DNA of 49,385 bases from an uncultured Clostridium sp. (GTDB lineage: Bacteria; Bacillota; Clostridia; TANB77; CAG-508), in the NCBI GenBank assembly GCA_900554365.1, contig USGY01000008.1, positions 1-49,385 on the forward strand. The letters are read 5' to 3'. Below are positions 32,517 to 41,776 of the stretch, piece by piece (within the stretch, counting starts at the first letter, position 1; each line of letters opens with the position of its first letter). Below the pieces are notes generated by a model. The model worked only from the letters and a program-made list of their open reading frames with translations. It searched no databases and was not told the origin of the DNA. The position numbers and the translations under genes were made by a program.

Positions 32517-34520
32517 TTATTCTATAATTCCCGGTAATACTGATGTCTCTTCCGCTTCTTGCTTTTTAGATAAAAAAATTGTTTTGTATTTGCTTAAAAT
32601 ATATTCTAAACTATCAGAAAATTCTTTAAGCATAACAATTTTTATACTTGGTTCTTTTCCTTTTAAATAATCATCTATGATTTGTTTTAATTGTTTAACA
32701 TTTTTCATTTCAGGTTCTATTTTCTTAGCATTTTTTTCTACCCTATCAATTAATTTTTCTTTTATTAAAACTATATCTTCATTACTTGCACAAGATATTC
32801 TTTGGAATAATTGGAATGAATCATAATATTTAAATATTGGCATATCCATGCATTCTTTATCAAATTTTTCATAGAATTGTTCCATTCTCATTGGAATACA
32901 TTTCATTATTTCTTCAGCTTTTTCTTTGTTTTTCTTTTCTAGTAATTGTTCATTTAACATATTAAAATGTTTTAATATATCTTCCATATCTTCTGCAACT
33001 TCTTCAATTGCTATTTTTCCTAATTCTTCTTTTACATTTGGGCAATAATCTGATGATAAAGATGATATATTCATTCCATTAAAGAATATGCTTTTTAGTG
33101 TTTTTAAATCATATTCTATTAAATTTTTTCTAGAAAAATAACTAAAATATGCAAATATTTTGACCATATCTATCAATCTTATTTTTCCCGCTTTGACATC
33201 TTCGATTATTTCTTTTATAACGCTCTCAAATTGATCATCTGATATTTTCCAGTATTCTTCTGTAAGTAATCTTTTATAAGCTGGTAGATTTTCAGTATCA
33301 ACTGTATTTCTTATTGTTTCCATATTTTCTTTAAATAATTTCATATCAAATATACGTGTTCTAACATAATATTCTATAAATTTAAAGAAACGATATTCTG
33401 CCTTAAAATTATAATAATAATTATTGTCAAATTCTTTTATATAAAATTGTCTGTTATCCATTAATATTCTTGATGATACTAATATTGATTTATATTCTTC
33501 ATTATCTTTTATGTTTACAAATTTATCTTTAGTTACTTTTCCTGCTTTTATTTCAAAAGAAATTGCTATTGTAAATATTAGCATTGTTTGCATTACTCTA
33601 TGGTTTGTATTAGGATATGATTTATTTACCATATCAAAAACCTTTTTAAAATCATTTAATGCATGTTTTAAGATTCTTAAATTACGTGTTCCACTTTTAT
33701 TAAAAGTTGTTATTATTAGTCTTGTATTTTCTCTTAAAAATCTTATTAAATCAGCGTCATTTTCATATCGCATTAAAATTCCATTTATAATATAATCAAA
33801 TTTTGGAGCATATTCAAATGTTTCACCAATTAATTTTTCTTTTATTCTTTCATAATCATTTGCTTTATCAAATACATGCTCAATTTTATCTTGAATTTTT
33901 TCAACCATAGGCTTATCGGTTTTGTTTAATTCATTTTGTTTATCTAATAAATATGTTGCAATAAATGTTTTCATTTCAATATTTGAACTTTTTAATTTTG
34001 TAGATAATTCTTTTTCATTACATATAATTATAGTTTTTATATGATCATGTTCAACAAAATTATTAATATATCCTAATATATCAATAACATCAACATTAGC
34101 TCTTTCTAGGTCATCAAAGCATAATACTTTATCATCTGTTGAAAAGAAATCAGAATAATCGATTCTATTTCCATTTTGAGTTACACCAAAGAAGTTTGCC
34201 ATATCAAGTCCTGTTTTTGCATATTCTGGTATTGTTTCTTGTCCATTTTCTTCCATGAATTTTCTTAAATTTTTGTCCATTAATTGAGTTGTTTCTATAA
34301 ATATTTTTTTACTAATTTCCTCTAAATTTGATATTCCATATAAAGACATATAAATTGTAGTAAATCTTTTCCCATTTAATTGCATTGATTCTATTTTTTT
34401 TCTTATTTTATTATTCCAAAAATGTGTTTTTCCAGAACCCCATTCTCCATTTATCATTATTGCATAATCTGTATAATCTGATCTTATATAATCTAATATG
34501 CTTTCTACTAAATCTTCCAT
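32517..34520 (-). CDS. KAP-like P-loop NTPase
   Basis: This 667-aa protein carries Walker A GEWGSGKTHFW near residue 25 and Walker B KVLCFDDLER near residue 133, the FDD(L/I)ER form typical of KAP/STAND-related ATPases. The C-terminal 400 residues are helical and charged, with no recognised domain and no membrane segment. KAP ATPases occur in membrane signalling and in antiphage systems, but here the gene is last in an operon with recD2 and comFC, which are DNA-metabolism genes. The role is unknown. GGGAGG precedes the ATG. Confidence 0.8.
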   Translation of the reverse strand: MEDLVESILDYIRSDYTDYAIMINGEWGSGKTHFWNNKIRKKIESMQLNGKRFTTIYMSLYGISNLEEISKKIFIETTQLMDKNLRKFMEENGQETIPEYAKTGLDMANFFGVTQNGNRIDYSDFFSTDDKVLCFDDLERANVDVIDILGYINNFVEHDHIKTIIICNEKELSTKLKSSNIEMKTFIATYLLDKQNELNKTDKPMVEKIQDKIEHVFDKANDYERIKEKLIGETFEYAPKFDYIINGILMRYENDADLIRFLRENTRLIITTFNKSGTRNLRILKHALNDFKKVFDMVNKSYPNTNHRVMQTMLIFTIAISFEIKAGKVTKDKFVNIKDNEEYKSILVSSRILMDNRQFYIKEFDNNYYYNFKAEYRFFKFIEYYVRTRIFDMKLFKENMETIRNTVDTENLPAYKRLLTEEYWKISDDQFESVIKEIIEDVKAGKIRLIDMVKIFAYFSYFSRKNLIEYDLKTLKSIFFNGMNISSLSSDYCPNVKEELGKIAIEEVAEDMEDILKHFNMLNEQLLEKKNKEKAEEIMKCIPMRMEQFYEKFDKECMDMPIFKYYDSFQLFQRISCASNEDIVLIKEKLIDRVEKNAKKIEPEMKNVKQLKQIIDDYLKGKEPSIKIVMLKEFSDSLEYILSKYKTIFLSKKQEAEETSVLPGIIE

Positions 34521-34544
34521 AAGATATATATCCTCCCTAGTATT

Positions 34545-35219
34545 TTAATCTTTAGCTAATGTAAATACCGCTATTGACTTTGGTTTTGCTTGTTGTAATA
34601 TTCTGCAACATTCATTTGCAGTACTCCCTGTTGTATATATATCATCAAATAAAATTATATTTTTATTTGATATTTTTTCCGCATTTTGCAATTCATATAC
34701 TCCTTGTATATTTTTTTCTCGTTCTTCTTTATTTAATTTACTTTGTTCGGTAATATTTTTTGTTTTAAAAAGGCATTCATTTTCTAATTGTAGTTTGGTG
34801 TTTTTAGCTAATTCTTTAGCTATTAAATAACTTTGATTATATCCTCTTTCTATATACCTTTTTTTGCTTATCGGAACTGGTACAATTTTATCATATTTTT
34901 TTATAAATTCAAAGAATTTTTGATTTTTTAACATAAAATTTACAAATGATTTATAAAGATAAGATTTATTTTGAAATTTATATTTTAATATTGTTTTTCT
35001 TATTATTCCCTCATATTTAAAAATATATATGAGTTCTTTAAAATATTTTTCATTATTTTGAAATAATTCGACATTAAATTCTGCTTGATTTTTCAATGTG
35101 TTTTCACATTTTTGACATAAAAAATTTTGATTTAACTTTCCACATATTCCGCACGTAGGTGGATAAATTATGTTTAATATTTGTTCTATTATACTTATCT
35201 GCTCTCCTTTCAAATTCAC
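34545..35219 (-). CDS. comFC: ComFC-type phosphoribosyltransferase-like competence protein
   Basis: The 224-aa protein has an N-terminal zinc finger (CGICGK, then CQKCENT), VPVPISKKRYIERGYNQS, and the PRPP-binding loop IILFDDIYTTGSTANEC. ComFC is needed for DNA uptake, probably working with the ComFA translocase; comFA is not here. The first start in frame is GTG at 35219. An AAAGGAGAG site lies just inside, so the true start may be slightly downstream at a rare codon. recD2 lies 24 bases upstream. Confidence 0.92.
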   Translation of the reverse strand: MNLKGEQISIIEQILNIIYPPTCGICGKLNQNFLCQKCENTLKNQAEFNVELFQNNEKYFKELIYIFKYEGIIRKTILKYKFQNKSYLYKSFVNFMLKNQKFFEFIKKYDKIVPVPISKKRYIERGYNQSYLIAKELAKNTKLQLENECLFKTKNITEQSKLNKEEREKNIQGVYELQNAEKISNKNIILFDDIYTTGSTANECCRILQQAKPKSIAVFTLAKD

Positions 35220-35220
35220 A

Positions 35221-35244
35221 GGAAAAGCTGTTTTTAGCTTTTCC
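35221..35244 (-). other. Hairpin between recD2 and comFC
   Basis: A 9-bp perfect stem (35221-35229 with 35236-35244) with a 6-nt loop lies at the recD2 stop. No T-run follows, so it may stabilise or process the mRNA rather than terminate. Confidence 0.6.
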
Positions 35245-37478
35245 TATAAATTTCTCATTTTATATTCTAATCCTGTAATTCTTTTTCTACTGTCTACATT
35301 TTGTATCATAAAATCTACTGTTTTTTCACTACCAATTATTATTAATAATTTTCTTGCTCTTGTTATTCCTGTATATAATAAGTTACGTGTTAATAACATA
35401 GGTGAAGTTTGTGGAATTACCATTATAACAACATCAAATTCGCTTCCTTGGGCTTTATGAATAGTTATTGCATAACTATGTTCTATTTGATCTAAATCTG
35501 TAAAATCATACCATGCAACTTTTTCGTCATCAAATTGTATTTCGATTTGTCTTTCTTTTTCATCAACATTTATTACTGTTCCGATTTCTCCATTAAAAAC
35601 TCCGCTTCCAAGTTCTTTATTTTTTAATCCACCTTTTTTCCCTGTGCCTTCTCTTTCCCAATACAAATCATAATTGTTTTTTATTTGCATTACTCTGTCT
35701 CCCCTACGAAATACAGCACCTTGATTTGACTTTTCTGGCAATTTGTTTATATTAGGATTTAGTTGTTCTTGCAAGATTTTATTTAGCTCTTTTGTACCTA
35801 ACATTCCCTTTTTTGTAGGTGATAAAACTTGAATATTTTGAAAGAAATCATAATTTCCGTATTTTTCTAATCTACCTGTACATAATGATACAACTTGGGC
35901 TAACATCTTTTCTTGGTAATTTTCTTTTATAAAAAAGAAGTCATCTTCTGTTCCTTCTTCTATATCTTCTTTTTTTAAAAATGATTCTCCTTTATTTACT
36001 CTATGTGCATTTAATATTATTTTACTTTTGGCAGCTTGTCTAAAAATTTTATCTAATCTTATTGTTACTACTTGTTCTGAATTTATTAAGTCTTTTAACA
36101 CACTTCCTGGTCCTACAGAGGCTAACTGGTCTACATCACCAACTAATACCAATTTTGTTCCTTGATATACACATTTTAATAAATAATTCATTATAAACAT
36201 GTCCATCATTGAAACTTCATCTACTATTATTACATCTGCATCTATTGGTGCTCCTTGATAAGTATTTGACCTAAATAAACTATCTTCATCTATTTTTCCT
36301 ATTTCTAATAACCTATGTAATGTAGAAGCTTCTTTTCCTGTTGTTTCAGTCATTCTTTTTGCTGCTCTTCCCGTTGGTGCTGCTAATATTACTTTTTTTC
36401 CGTTTTCTTCGTATATGTCAATTATATTTTTTATTATTGTTGTTTTTCCAGTTCCAGGACCTCCTGTTATTATTGTAACATTATTCTCATTTACCAATTT
36501 TAAAGCTTCTTTTTGCTTATCTGATAATTCTATACTAGAATTTTTTTCTATGTCGTTTAATCGCTTATTTAAGCCTGTTATTCTTTTTACATTTTTAGCT
36601 GTTTGTAATCTTTTTATTCTAACTGCAATTTCTTCTTCTGCTGTATAAAAATCATATAAAAAGATATATTCTCCATCTTCTCTTTTTTCTATAACTATTT
36701 CTTTATTTGCATTTAAATTTATTAATGAATCTTCAATATCTGATGTTGTTACATCTAATAAATTAATTACAAACTCTATTAAATTCTCTTTAACAACACA
36801 ACTATGTCCATTATATGTGCTTCTAATTAATCCATATTTTATTCCACTTGTTATTCTCTTTTCGTTATTATAATCAATTCCTAAATTTAAAGCCATTTTA
36901 TCTATTTGCTTAAAGTCTACGCCTTTAGTGATATCTATTAACATGTATGGATTTTCTTCTATTTGCTCTATAGCATTTGTTCCTAATAAATCAAATACTT
37001 TTTTTGCATATTCTGCACCAATACCAAATCGTTCAAGAAATCCTACTATTTGCCATACTTCCCAATTTTCAATAAAGCTGGCTGACATTTCTTGAGCACC
37101 TTCTTTAGAAATTCCTCTAACTTCTGCTAATCTTGAAGGTTCACTTTTAAATACATATATCGTTTCGTCTCCAAATTTTCTTATTATTCTTTTTGCAATT
37201 GCTTCTCCAATACCTTTTATGTTTCCATTTGCTAAGTATCTTTCTAGAGCTGCTAAAGTTTGTGGCATAAGCTTTTCAAATGTATCTACCTTAAATTGTC
37301 TTCCGTATTCTTTATGTTCTACAAACTTTCCAACTAGTTTTAATGTATCTCCAACATTAATAAACGGTAAATAACCAACTACTGTTGTAAGTTCTTCGTC
37401 AGTTTCAAATTCCGCTATTGTATAACTATTTACTTCATTCCTATATATTATTGATGTTATTTCTCCGGTTATTTCCAT
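35244..37478 (-). CDS. recD2: RecD2-type SF1B DNA helicase
   Basis: This 744-aa 5'-3' helicase has an N-terminal OB-like part, tandem helix-hairpin-helix (GNIKGIGEAIAKRI, EVRGISKEGAQE), Walker A TGGPGTGKTTII, Walker B VIIVDEVSMMD, VGDVDQLASVGPG, and the SF1 C-terminal motif SYAITIHKAQGSEFD. RecD2 works without RecBC in replication-fork and mismatch repair. It precedes comFC, a link also seen in other clostridia. RBS AAGGAG is upstream of the ATG. Confidence 0.96.
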   Translation of the reverse strand: MEITGEITSIIYRNEVNSYTIAEFETDEELTTVVGYLPFINVGDTLKLVGKFVEHKEYGRQFKVDTFEKLMPQTLAALERYLANGNIKGIGEAIAKRIIRKFGDETIYVFKSEPSRLAEVRGISKEGAQEMSASFIENWEVWQIVGFLERFGIGAEYAKKVFDLLGTNAIEQIEENPYMLIDITKGVDFKQIDKMALNLGIDYNNEKRITSGIKYGLIRSTYNGHSCVVKENLIEFVINLLDVTTSDIEDSLINLNANKEIVIEKREDGEYIFLYDFYTAEEEIAVRIKRLQTAKNVKRITGLNKRLNDIEKNSSIELSDKQKEALKLVNENNVTIITGGPGTGKTTIIKNIIDIYEENGKKVILAAPTGRAAKRMTETTGKEASTLHRLLEIGKIDEDSLFRSNTYQGAPIDADVIIVDEVSMMDMFIMNYLLKCVYQGTKLVLVGDVDQLASVGPGSVLKDLINSEQVVTIRLDKIFRQAAKSKIILNAHRVNKGESFLKKEDIEEGTEDDFFFIKENYQEKMLAQVVSLCTGRLEKYGNYDFFQNIQVLSPTKKGMLGTKELNKILQEQLNPNINKLPEKSNQGAVFRRGDRVMQIKNNYDLYWEREGTGKKGGLKNKELGSGVFNGEIGTVINVDEKERQIEIQFDDEKVAWYDFTDLDQIEHSYAITIHKAQGSEFDVVIMVIPQTSPMLLTRNLLYTGITRARKLLIIIGSEKTVDFMIQNVDSRKRITGLEYKMRNL

Positions 37479-37539
37479 TAATTTCTCCTTATTTTAATAT
37501 AGCTAAGTTTATCATAATTAATACATTTTTTCAAGCAAC

Positions 37540-37890
37540 CTAATTTTCATCTACATTATCCATTATATCTTTACATTCTTTCCAACTTAGTATTTGTAAG
37601 CATTCATATTCATCAGCCATTTTTTTAACTATTTCTTTGGTCTTGTCTGTTGATTTTAAATCTGCAACTATAATATTTTTTAAATATTCTTCTTTTCCAT
37701 ATAATAATTTAAATAATGCCGAACGTAAAAAGCCTTCAATTTTTTCTTCTTGATTTTTTACAGCAATTATTATGTATATTCCATCTGATTTGAAGTTTGT
37801 ATATGTAGTAATATATATTATGTTTTTTATTATCTCAAATAAGCCATAAAAAGCTAATGTCCAAAATATAATATTTAATATAAAATTCAT
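37540..37890 (-). CDS. Small membrane protein with glycosyltransferase-like segment
   Basis: This 116-aa protein is not firmly recognised. One or two hydrophobic stretches fill residues 1-30, followed by GIYIIIAVKNQEEKIEGFLRSA and IIVADLKSTDKTKEIV, reminiscent of the nucleotide-binding start of GT2 glycosyltransferases but far too short for one. The ATG at 37890 has TAGGAGGC 5 bases upstream; a longer frame to 37938 lacks such a site. It is the first gene before recD2. It may be a truncated relic or a small regulator. Confidence 0.6.
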   Translation of the reverse strand: MNFILNIIFWTLAFYGLFEIIKNIIYITTYTNFKSDGIYIIIAVKNQEEKIEGFLRSALFKLLYGKEEYLKNIIVADLKSTDKTKEIVKKMADEYECLQILSWKECKDIMDNVDEN

Positions 37891-37963
37891 TTTTATGCCT
37901 CCTACCACTATTATATGTTGACATATTTTTTTTGACACATCATATATAAATTAGTAAGAGTAT

Positions 37964-38002
37964 AAAAAAAGATTTAGATACAATGTTATTTATATCTAAA
38001 TC
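37964..38002 (-). terminator. Terminator of the ribosomal-protein operon
   Basis: A 10-bp perfect stem (37993-38002 with 37971-37980) closes a 12-nt loop and is followed by seven T residues on the minus strand, downstream of rplQ. Confidence 0.92.
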
Positions 38003-38035
38003 CCTAAAATAATATATTTTATTAAATTACGTATA

Positions 38036-38563
38036 TTATACTAATTGTAATATTGCAACTTCAGCTCCGTCTCCTCTTCTTGGACCAGCTTTAACAATAC
38101 GTGTATATCCACCTACGTTTTTACCAGCATATTTTGGAGCTATTTCGTTGAATAATTTTGATGGTAAATCAACAGCATTTCCTTCACTGTCTTTTACTTT
38201 ATTAATTTTTGTCATCATAGTTCTTCTTGCATTTAATCTTGATGGCATATCTTTTTGTCTTTTTTCAGTAGTTTCTTCTTTAACTACTTTTAAATATTCT
38301 TTTCCATTTTTGCTTTTTACTAATTCTGTCTCTTTATTACCTTTTGCATCTAATTTAGCTTTTACTACTTTTACATCAACTGTTTCAAAATTATCTTTTT
38401 CTTTTATAGCTAATGAAATTAAACTATCTGCAATAGCTTTTACTTCTTTAGCACGTGGTAAAGTAGTTTCGATTTTTCCATGCATTATAAGGTCTGTTGT
38501 TAATGTTTTTAACATTGCCATTCTAATATCTGTAGTTCTTCCTAATTTTCTATTAGTAGCCAA
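38036..38563 (-). CDS. rplQ: Ribosomal protein L17 with internal insertion
   Basis: L17 lies near the polypeptide exit region of the large subunit. The protein begins ATNRKLGRTTDIRMAML and ends GGYTRIVKAGPRRGDGAEVA, both diagnostic. At 175 aa it is about 50 residues longer than the usual 113-130, because of a Lys/Glu/Val-rich insertion from about residue 56 to 100. The start is TTG after AAGGTG. It is the last gene of the alpha operon. Confidence 0.96.
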   Translation of the reverse strand: MATNRKLGRTTDIRMAMLKTLTTDLIMHGKIETTLPRAKEVKAIADSLISLAIKEKDNFETVDVKVVKAKLDAKGNKETELVKSKNGKEYLKVVKEETTEKRQKDMPSRLNARRTMMTKINKVKDSEGNAVDLPSKLFNEIAPKYAGKNVGGYTRIVKAGPRRGDGAEVAILQLV

Positions 38564-38589
38564 TTGTTTTCACCTTACCTTCCCAATTT

Positions 38590-39537
38590 TTATTCTTCCT
38601 CTTTAGCAAAATCTAATCCTAATGAATGTAATTTTGCTATAACTTCTTCTAATGATTTTTTTCCAAGATTTCTTACTTTCATCATTTCTGGTTCTGTTTT
38701 ATTTGTTAAGTCTTCTACAGTTGAAATTCCAGCTCTTTTTAAACAATTAAATGAACGAACTGATAATTCTAATTCTTCTATTGTCATTTCTAGAACTTTT
38801 TCTTTTTTAGCTTCTTCTTTTTCTACCATAACTTGAGTGTTTTTAGTAGCTTCTGATAGGTCTATAAATAATTCTAAATGTCCTGTCATAACTTTAGCTG
38901 CTAAACTTAACGCTTCATGTGCTTTTAAGCTTCCATCTGTCCAAACTTCAATTACTAATTTATCGTAATCAACCATTTGTCCAACTCTTGTATTTTCGAC
39001 TTGATAATTTACTTTTTTTACAGGTGTATATATTGAATCAATTGGAAGTACAGATATATCTTGATTTGGTTTTTTATTTTGCTCTGATGAGTTATAACCT
39101 CTTCCTTTATCTGCAGTCATTTCCATTTTCAAACTTCCACCTTCAGATATTGTTGCTAAATGTAAATCTGGGTTTAATATTTCTACAGTTCCATCTGATA
39201 TGATATCTCCTGCTAATACTTCTCCTTCACCTTTAGCATCTATTCTTAAAACCTTTTCTTCATCTCCATCGAATTTTAGTCTTACGTTTTTTAAATTTAC
39301 TATTAATTCTGGTACATCTTCTACTACATTATTAATAGCTGAAAATTCATGTAATACACCATCAATTTTTACGCTAGTAATAGCGCAACCTGGTAGTGAT
39401 GATAGTAAAATTCTTCTTAAAGAATTTCCTATTGTTACTCCATAACCTCTTTCTAATGGTTCACATACGAATTTTGCATAATTGTTTTCATCATTTACTT
39501 CTAGACATTCAATATTTGGCTTTTCGAATTCTATCAT
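38590..39537 (-). CDS. rpoA: RNA polymerase alpha subunit
   Basis: The 315-aa protein has the N-terminal dimerisation domain (GYGVTIGNSLRRILLSSLPG) and the C-terminal helix-hairpin-helix domain (ELELSVRSFNCLKRAGIST, then KVRNLGKKSLEEV) that contacts UP elements and activators. Spacing to rplQ is 26 bases. The 101-base gap to rpsD holds only short imperfect inverted repeats. Confidence 0.98.
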   Translation of the reverse strand: MIEFEKPNIECLEVNDENNYAKFVCEPLERGYGVTIGNSLRRILLSSLPGCAITSVKIDGVLHEFSAINNVVEDVPELIVNLKNVRLKFDGDEEKVLRIDAKGEGEVLAGDIISDGTVEILNPDLHLATISEGGSLKMEMTADKGRGYNSSEQNKKPNQDISVLPIDSIYTPVKKVNYQVENTRVGQMVDYDKLVIEVWTDGSLKAHEALSLAAKVMTGHLELFIDLSEATKNTQVMVEKEEAKKEKVLEMTIEELELSVRSFNCLKRAGISTVEDLTNKTEPEMMKVRNLGKKSLEEVIAKLHSLGLDFAKEEE

Positions 39538-39638
39538 TTTTACCTCCTAATATTTGAGATATACTCTCAAACTTTCTAAAACTCTATCTAAGTTTCTCAA
39601 GTAAAATTTAAAAGTTCTTACTATGTAACCTTTAACTA

Positions 39639-40232
39639 TTATTTTGAGTAAAGTTCGACTATTAGATGTTCGTCTACTGGAATATCTATATCTTCTCTTG
39701 AGGCTAAAGTAACTACTTTTCCACTTAAATTATCTAAATCTTTTTCTAACCACTTTGGAACTGCTCTTAATTTGTTAGCTTCTGCTATTTCTCTTAAGAC
39801 TTTATATTCTTTTTTACTTTCTTTTACAGTAATAACATCTCCTGGTTTTACTAAATAAGATGGTATATCAACGTTTTTACCATTTACTTGGAATAATCCA
39901 TGTGTAGCAAATTGTCTAGCTTGTGGTCTTGTTGATGCAAAACCTAATCTAAAAATAACGTTGTCTAATCTACTTTCCAATATTTTTAGTAATTCTTCAC
40001 CAGTAACACCTTTTCTTTGTGATGCTATTTCAAAATATCTTCTAAATTGTTTTTCTAAAACCCCATATACGAATTTCATTTTTTGTTTTTCTTTTAATTG
40101 AACACTATATTCGCTTACTTTTCTTCTATTTGTTCCAGGGTTTTTTATACTTTTCTTGTTATATCCAAGATAAGCAGGCTCAATTCCTAAGCTTCTGCAT
40201 TTTTTAAGCATAGGGTCTCTATTTATAGCCAT
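39639..40232 (-). CDS. rpsD: Ribosomal protein S4
   Basis: The 197-aa protein contains the S4 RNA-binding domain (LESRLDNVIFRLGFASTRPQ, split by the family pattern; then ARQFATHGLFQVNG). S4 nucleates 30S assembly and in many bacteria represses its own operon. The N-terminal zinc-type Cys cluster is reduced to a single Cys (KKCRSLGIEP). The gene lies in the alpha operon here, whereas Bacillus subtilis has it elsewhere. Confidence 0.98.
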   Translation of the reverse strand: MAINRDPMLKKCRSLGIEPAYLGYNKKSIKNPGTNRRKVSEYSVQLKEKQKMKFVYGVLEKQFRRYFEIASQRKGVTGEELLKILESRLDNVIFRLGFASTRPQARQFATHGLFQVNGKNVDIPSYLVKPGDVITVKESKKEYKVLREIAEANKLRAVPKWLEKDLDNLSGKVVTLASREDIDIPVDEHLIVELYSK

Positions 40233-40272
40233 TTATTTACACCTCCATAAAATTCTTCTTTTAATTTATTTA

Positions 40273-40668
40273 TTATACTCTTCTTCTTTTTGGTGGTCTA
40301 CAACCATTGTGTGGTATTGGTGTTACATCCTTAATACTACTAATTTCTAGACCTGTTGTTTGAAGTGATCTTATTGCTGCTTCTCTTCCTGAACCTGGTC
40401 CTTTAACATATACATCAACTGTTTTTAAACCATGTTCAATAGCTATTTTAGCAGCTGTTTCTGCAACTTGACCTGCAGCAAATGGTGTGCTTTTTCTAGA
40501 ACCTTTATATCCTAAAGCTCCAGCACTTCCCCATGATATTGTATTTCCTTGTGTGTCTGTAATTGTAACTATTGTATTGTTAAAGCTAGAATGAATATGA
40601 GCTGATCCTTTTTCAATGTTTTTTCTATTTCTTCTAGCAACTTTTTTTGTTGTTACATTTTTAGCCAT
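40273..40668 (-). CDS. rpsK: Ribosomal protein S11
   Basis: The 131-aa protein has KGSAHIHSSFNNTIVTITD, SAGALGYKGSRKSTPFAAG and the C-terminal DVTPIPHNGCRPPKRRRV. The ATG at 40668 follows AAGGAGGA; a longer in-frame reading to 40692 begins upstream of the SD. It is a platform protein of the small subunit. Confidence 0.98.
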   Translation of the reverse strand: MAKNVTTKKVARRNRKNIEKGSAHIHSSFNNTIVTITDTQGNTISWGSAGALGYKGSRKSTPFAAGQVAETAAKIAIEHGLKTVDVYVKGPGSGREAAIRSLQTTGLEISSIKDVTPIPHNGCRPPKRRRV

Positions 40669-40740
40669 TTTGCGTTCTTCCTCCTTATTCAAATTTTTTA
40701 ATTGTTTATTTATAAAAATTTAAATTATATTCTTTATTAA

Positions 40741-41109
40741 TTATTTAGTTTTGCTTCTGCTTACTAATTTTCTAGGACCTTTTCTTGTTCTAGCATTAGT
40801 TTTTGTTCTTTGACCTCTTACTGGTAAACCTCTCCTGTGTCTTAAACCTCTATAGCATCCTATTTCTGTTAATCTTTTTATGTTTAATGCTACTTCTCTT
40901 CTTAAGTCACCTTCAACAGTATAACCATCCATTGCTTTTCTTATATCGTTAACTTGATCATCTGTTAAATCTTTTACTCTAATATCTGGGTTTACACCTG
41001 CTTTTTCTAGAATTTTTCTTGAGCTTGTTACTCCAATTCCATAAATATAAGTAAGTCCTATTTCTACTCTTTTTTCTTTAGGTAAATCTACTCCTGCTAT
41101 ACGAGCCAT
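40741..41109 (-). CDS. rpsM: Ribosomal protein S13
   Basis: The 122-aa protein begins ARIAGVDLPKEKR and ends GQRTKTNARTRKGPRK. The ATG at 41109 follows GGAGGTG; the upstream TTG is inside the SD and not used. It is in the head of the 30S subunit and contacts the P-site tRNA. A structured spacer precedes it. Confidence 0.98.
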   Translation of the reverse strand: MARIAGVDLPKEKRVEIGLTYIYGIGVTSSRKILEKAGVNPDIRVKDLTDDQVNDIRKAMDGYTVEGDLRREVALNIKRLTEIGCYRGLRHRRGLPVRGQRTKTNARTRKGPRKLVSRSKTK

Positions 41110-41159
41110 ATTTTTTTGCACCTCCAAATTTTTTTGTTTTGTTTGTCCTAAAACAACTT

Positions 41160-41295
41160 AAAAAGTGAAATGCACTAGTGTTTACCTAGCCAGATTAAGT
41201 GTTTTAAAACATATATATAAACACAAACTAGATAATGTAACCTGAATAACTCAAGTTATCAGCCGCTACCTCATTTGTGTTATTAACTTTAAGGA
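41160..41295 (-). promoter_or_regulatory. Structured leader between rpmJ and rpsM
   Basis: The 186-base gap between L36 and S13 holds nested inverted repeats. An outer 8-bp stem AACACAAA/TTTGTGTT (41220-41227 with 41274-41281) encloses an inner stem of 8 bp with one bulge (41242-41250 with 41255-41262, loop TCAA). I infer an RNA element, possibly an autoregulatory site for a ribosomal protein such as S4. No named family is recognised. Confidence 0.5.
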
Positions 41296-41409
41296 TTAAC
41301 CTTGTCTTTGTTTGTGTTTAGGGTTTTCACAAATTACTCTAATAACCCCTTTTCTTTTTATAACTTTGCATTTGTCACACATTGGTTTTACTGATGGTCT
41401 TACTTTCAT
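41296..41409 (-). CDS. rpmJ: Ribosomal protein L36
   Basis: This 37-aa protein begins MKVRPSVKPMCDKCKVIKRK and ends with HKQRQG. It has the zinc set Cys-Cys-Cys-His (CDKC, ICENPKH), so it is the zinc-bound form. The ATG has AAGGAGGTG upstream. It sits between infA and rpsM as usual. Confidence 0.97.
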   Translation of the reverse strand: MKVRPSVKPMCDKCKVIKRKGVIRVICENPKHKQRQG

Positions 41410-41472
41410 TTCAATTAGCACCTCCTTGGCTTGCTTTTAAAAATTATATATTTTTTTGGGTTAATTACACTT

Positions 41473-41691
41473 TTATTTTGCTCTCCAAGTAATTCTTCCT
41501 CTTGTTAAATCATATGGTGATAATTCTACTTTTACTTTGTCTCCTGGTAATATTTTGATATAATTCATTCTTAATTTACCAGAAATATGAGCTAATATTT
41601 GATGTCCATTTTTTAGTTCCACTTTAAATACTGTATTTGGTAAAGCTTCAACTACTGTTCCTTCTACTTCTATAACATCTTCTTTTGCCAT
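41473..41691 (-). CDS. infA: Translation initiation factor IF-1
   Basis: The 72-aa OB-fold protein begins AKEDVIEVEGTVVEALPN and includes HQILAHISGKLRMNYI and DLTRGRITWR. It occupies the A site during initiation. The ATG at 41691 follows TAGGAGGG; frames reaching 41742 have no RBS. The KOW-domain gene that some Bacilli carry between map and infA is absent. Confidence 0.98.
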   Translation of the reverse strand: MAKEDVIEVEGTVVEALPNTVFKVELKNGHQILAHISGKLRMNYIKILPGDKVKVELSPYDLTRGRITWRAK

Positions 41692-41776
41692 CTTATTCCC
41701 TCCTATTAAAGAGTTTTTATATTTATGCATAAAATTTGGCAATTATGCATAATAACTATTACATTATACAACATGA

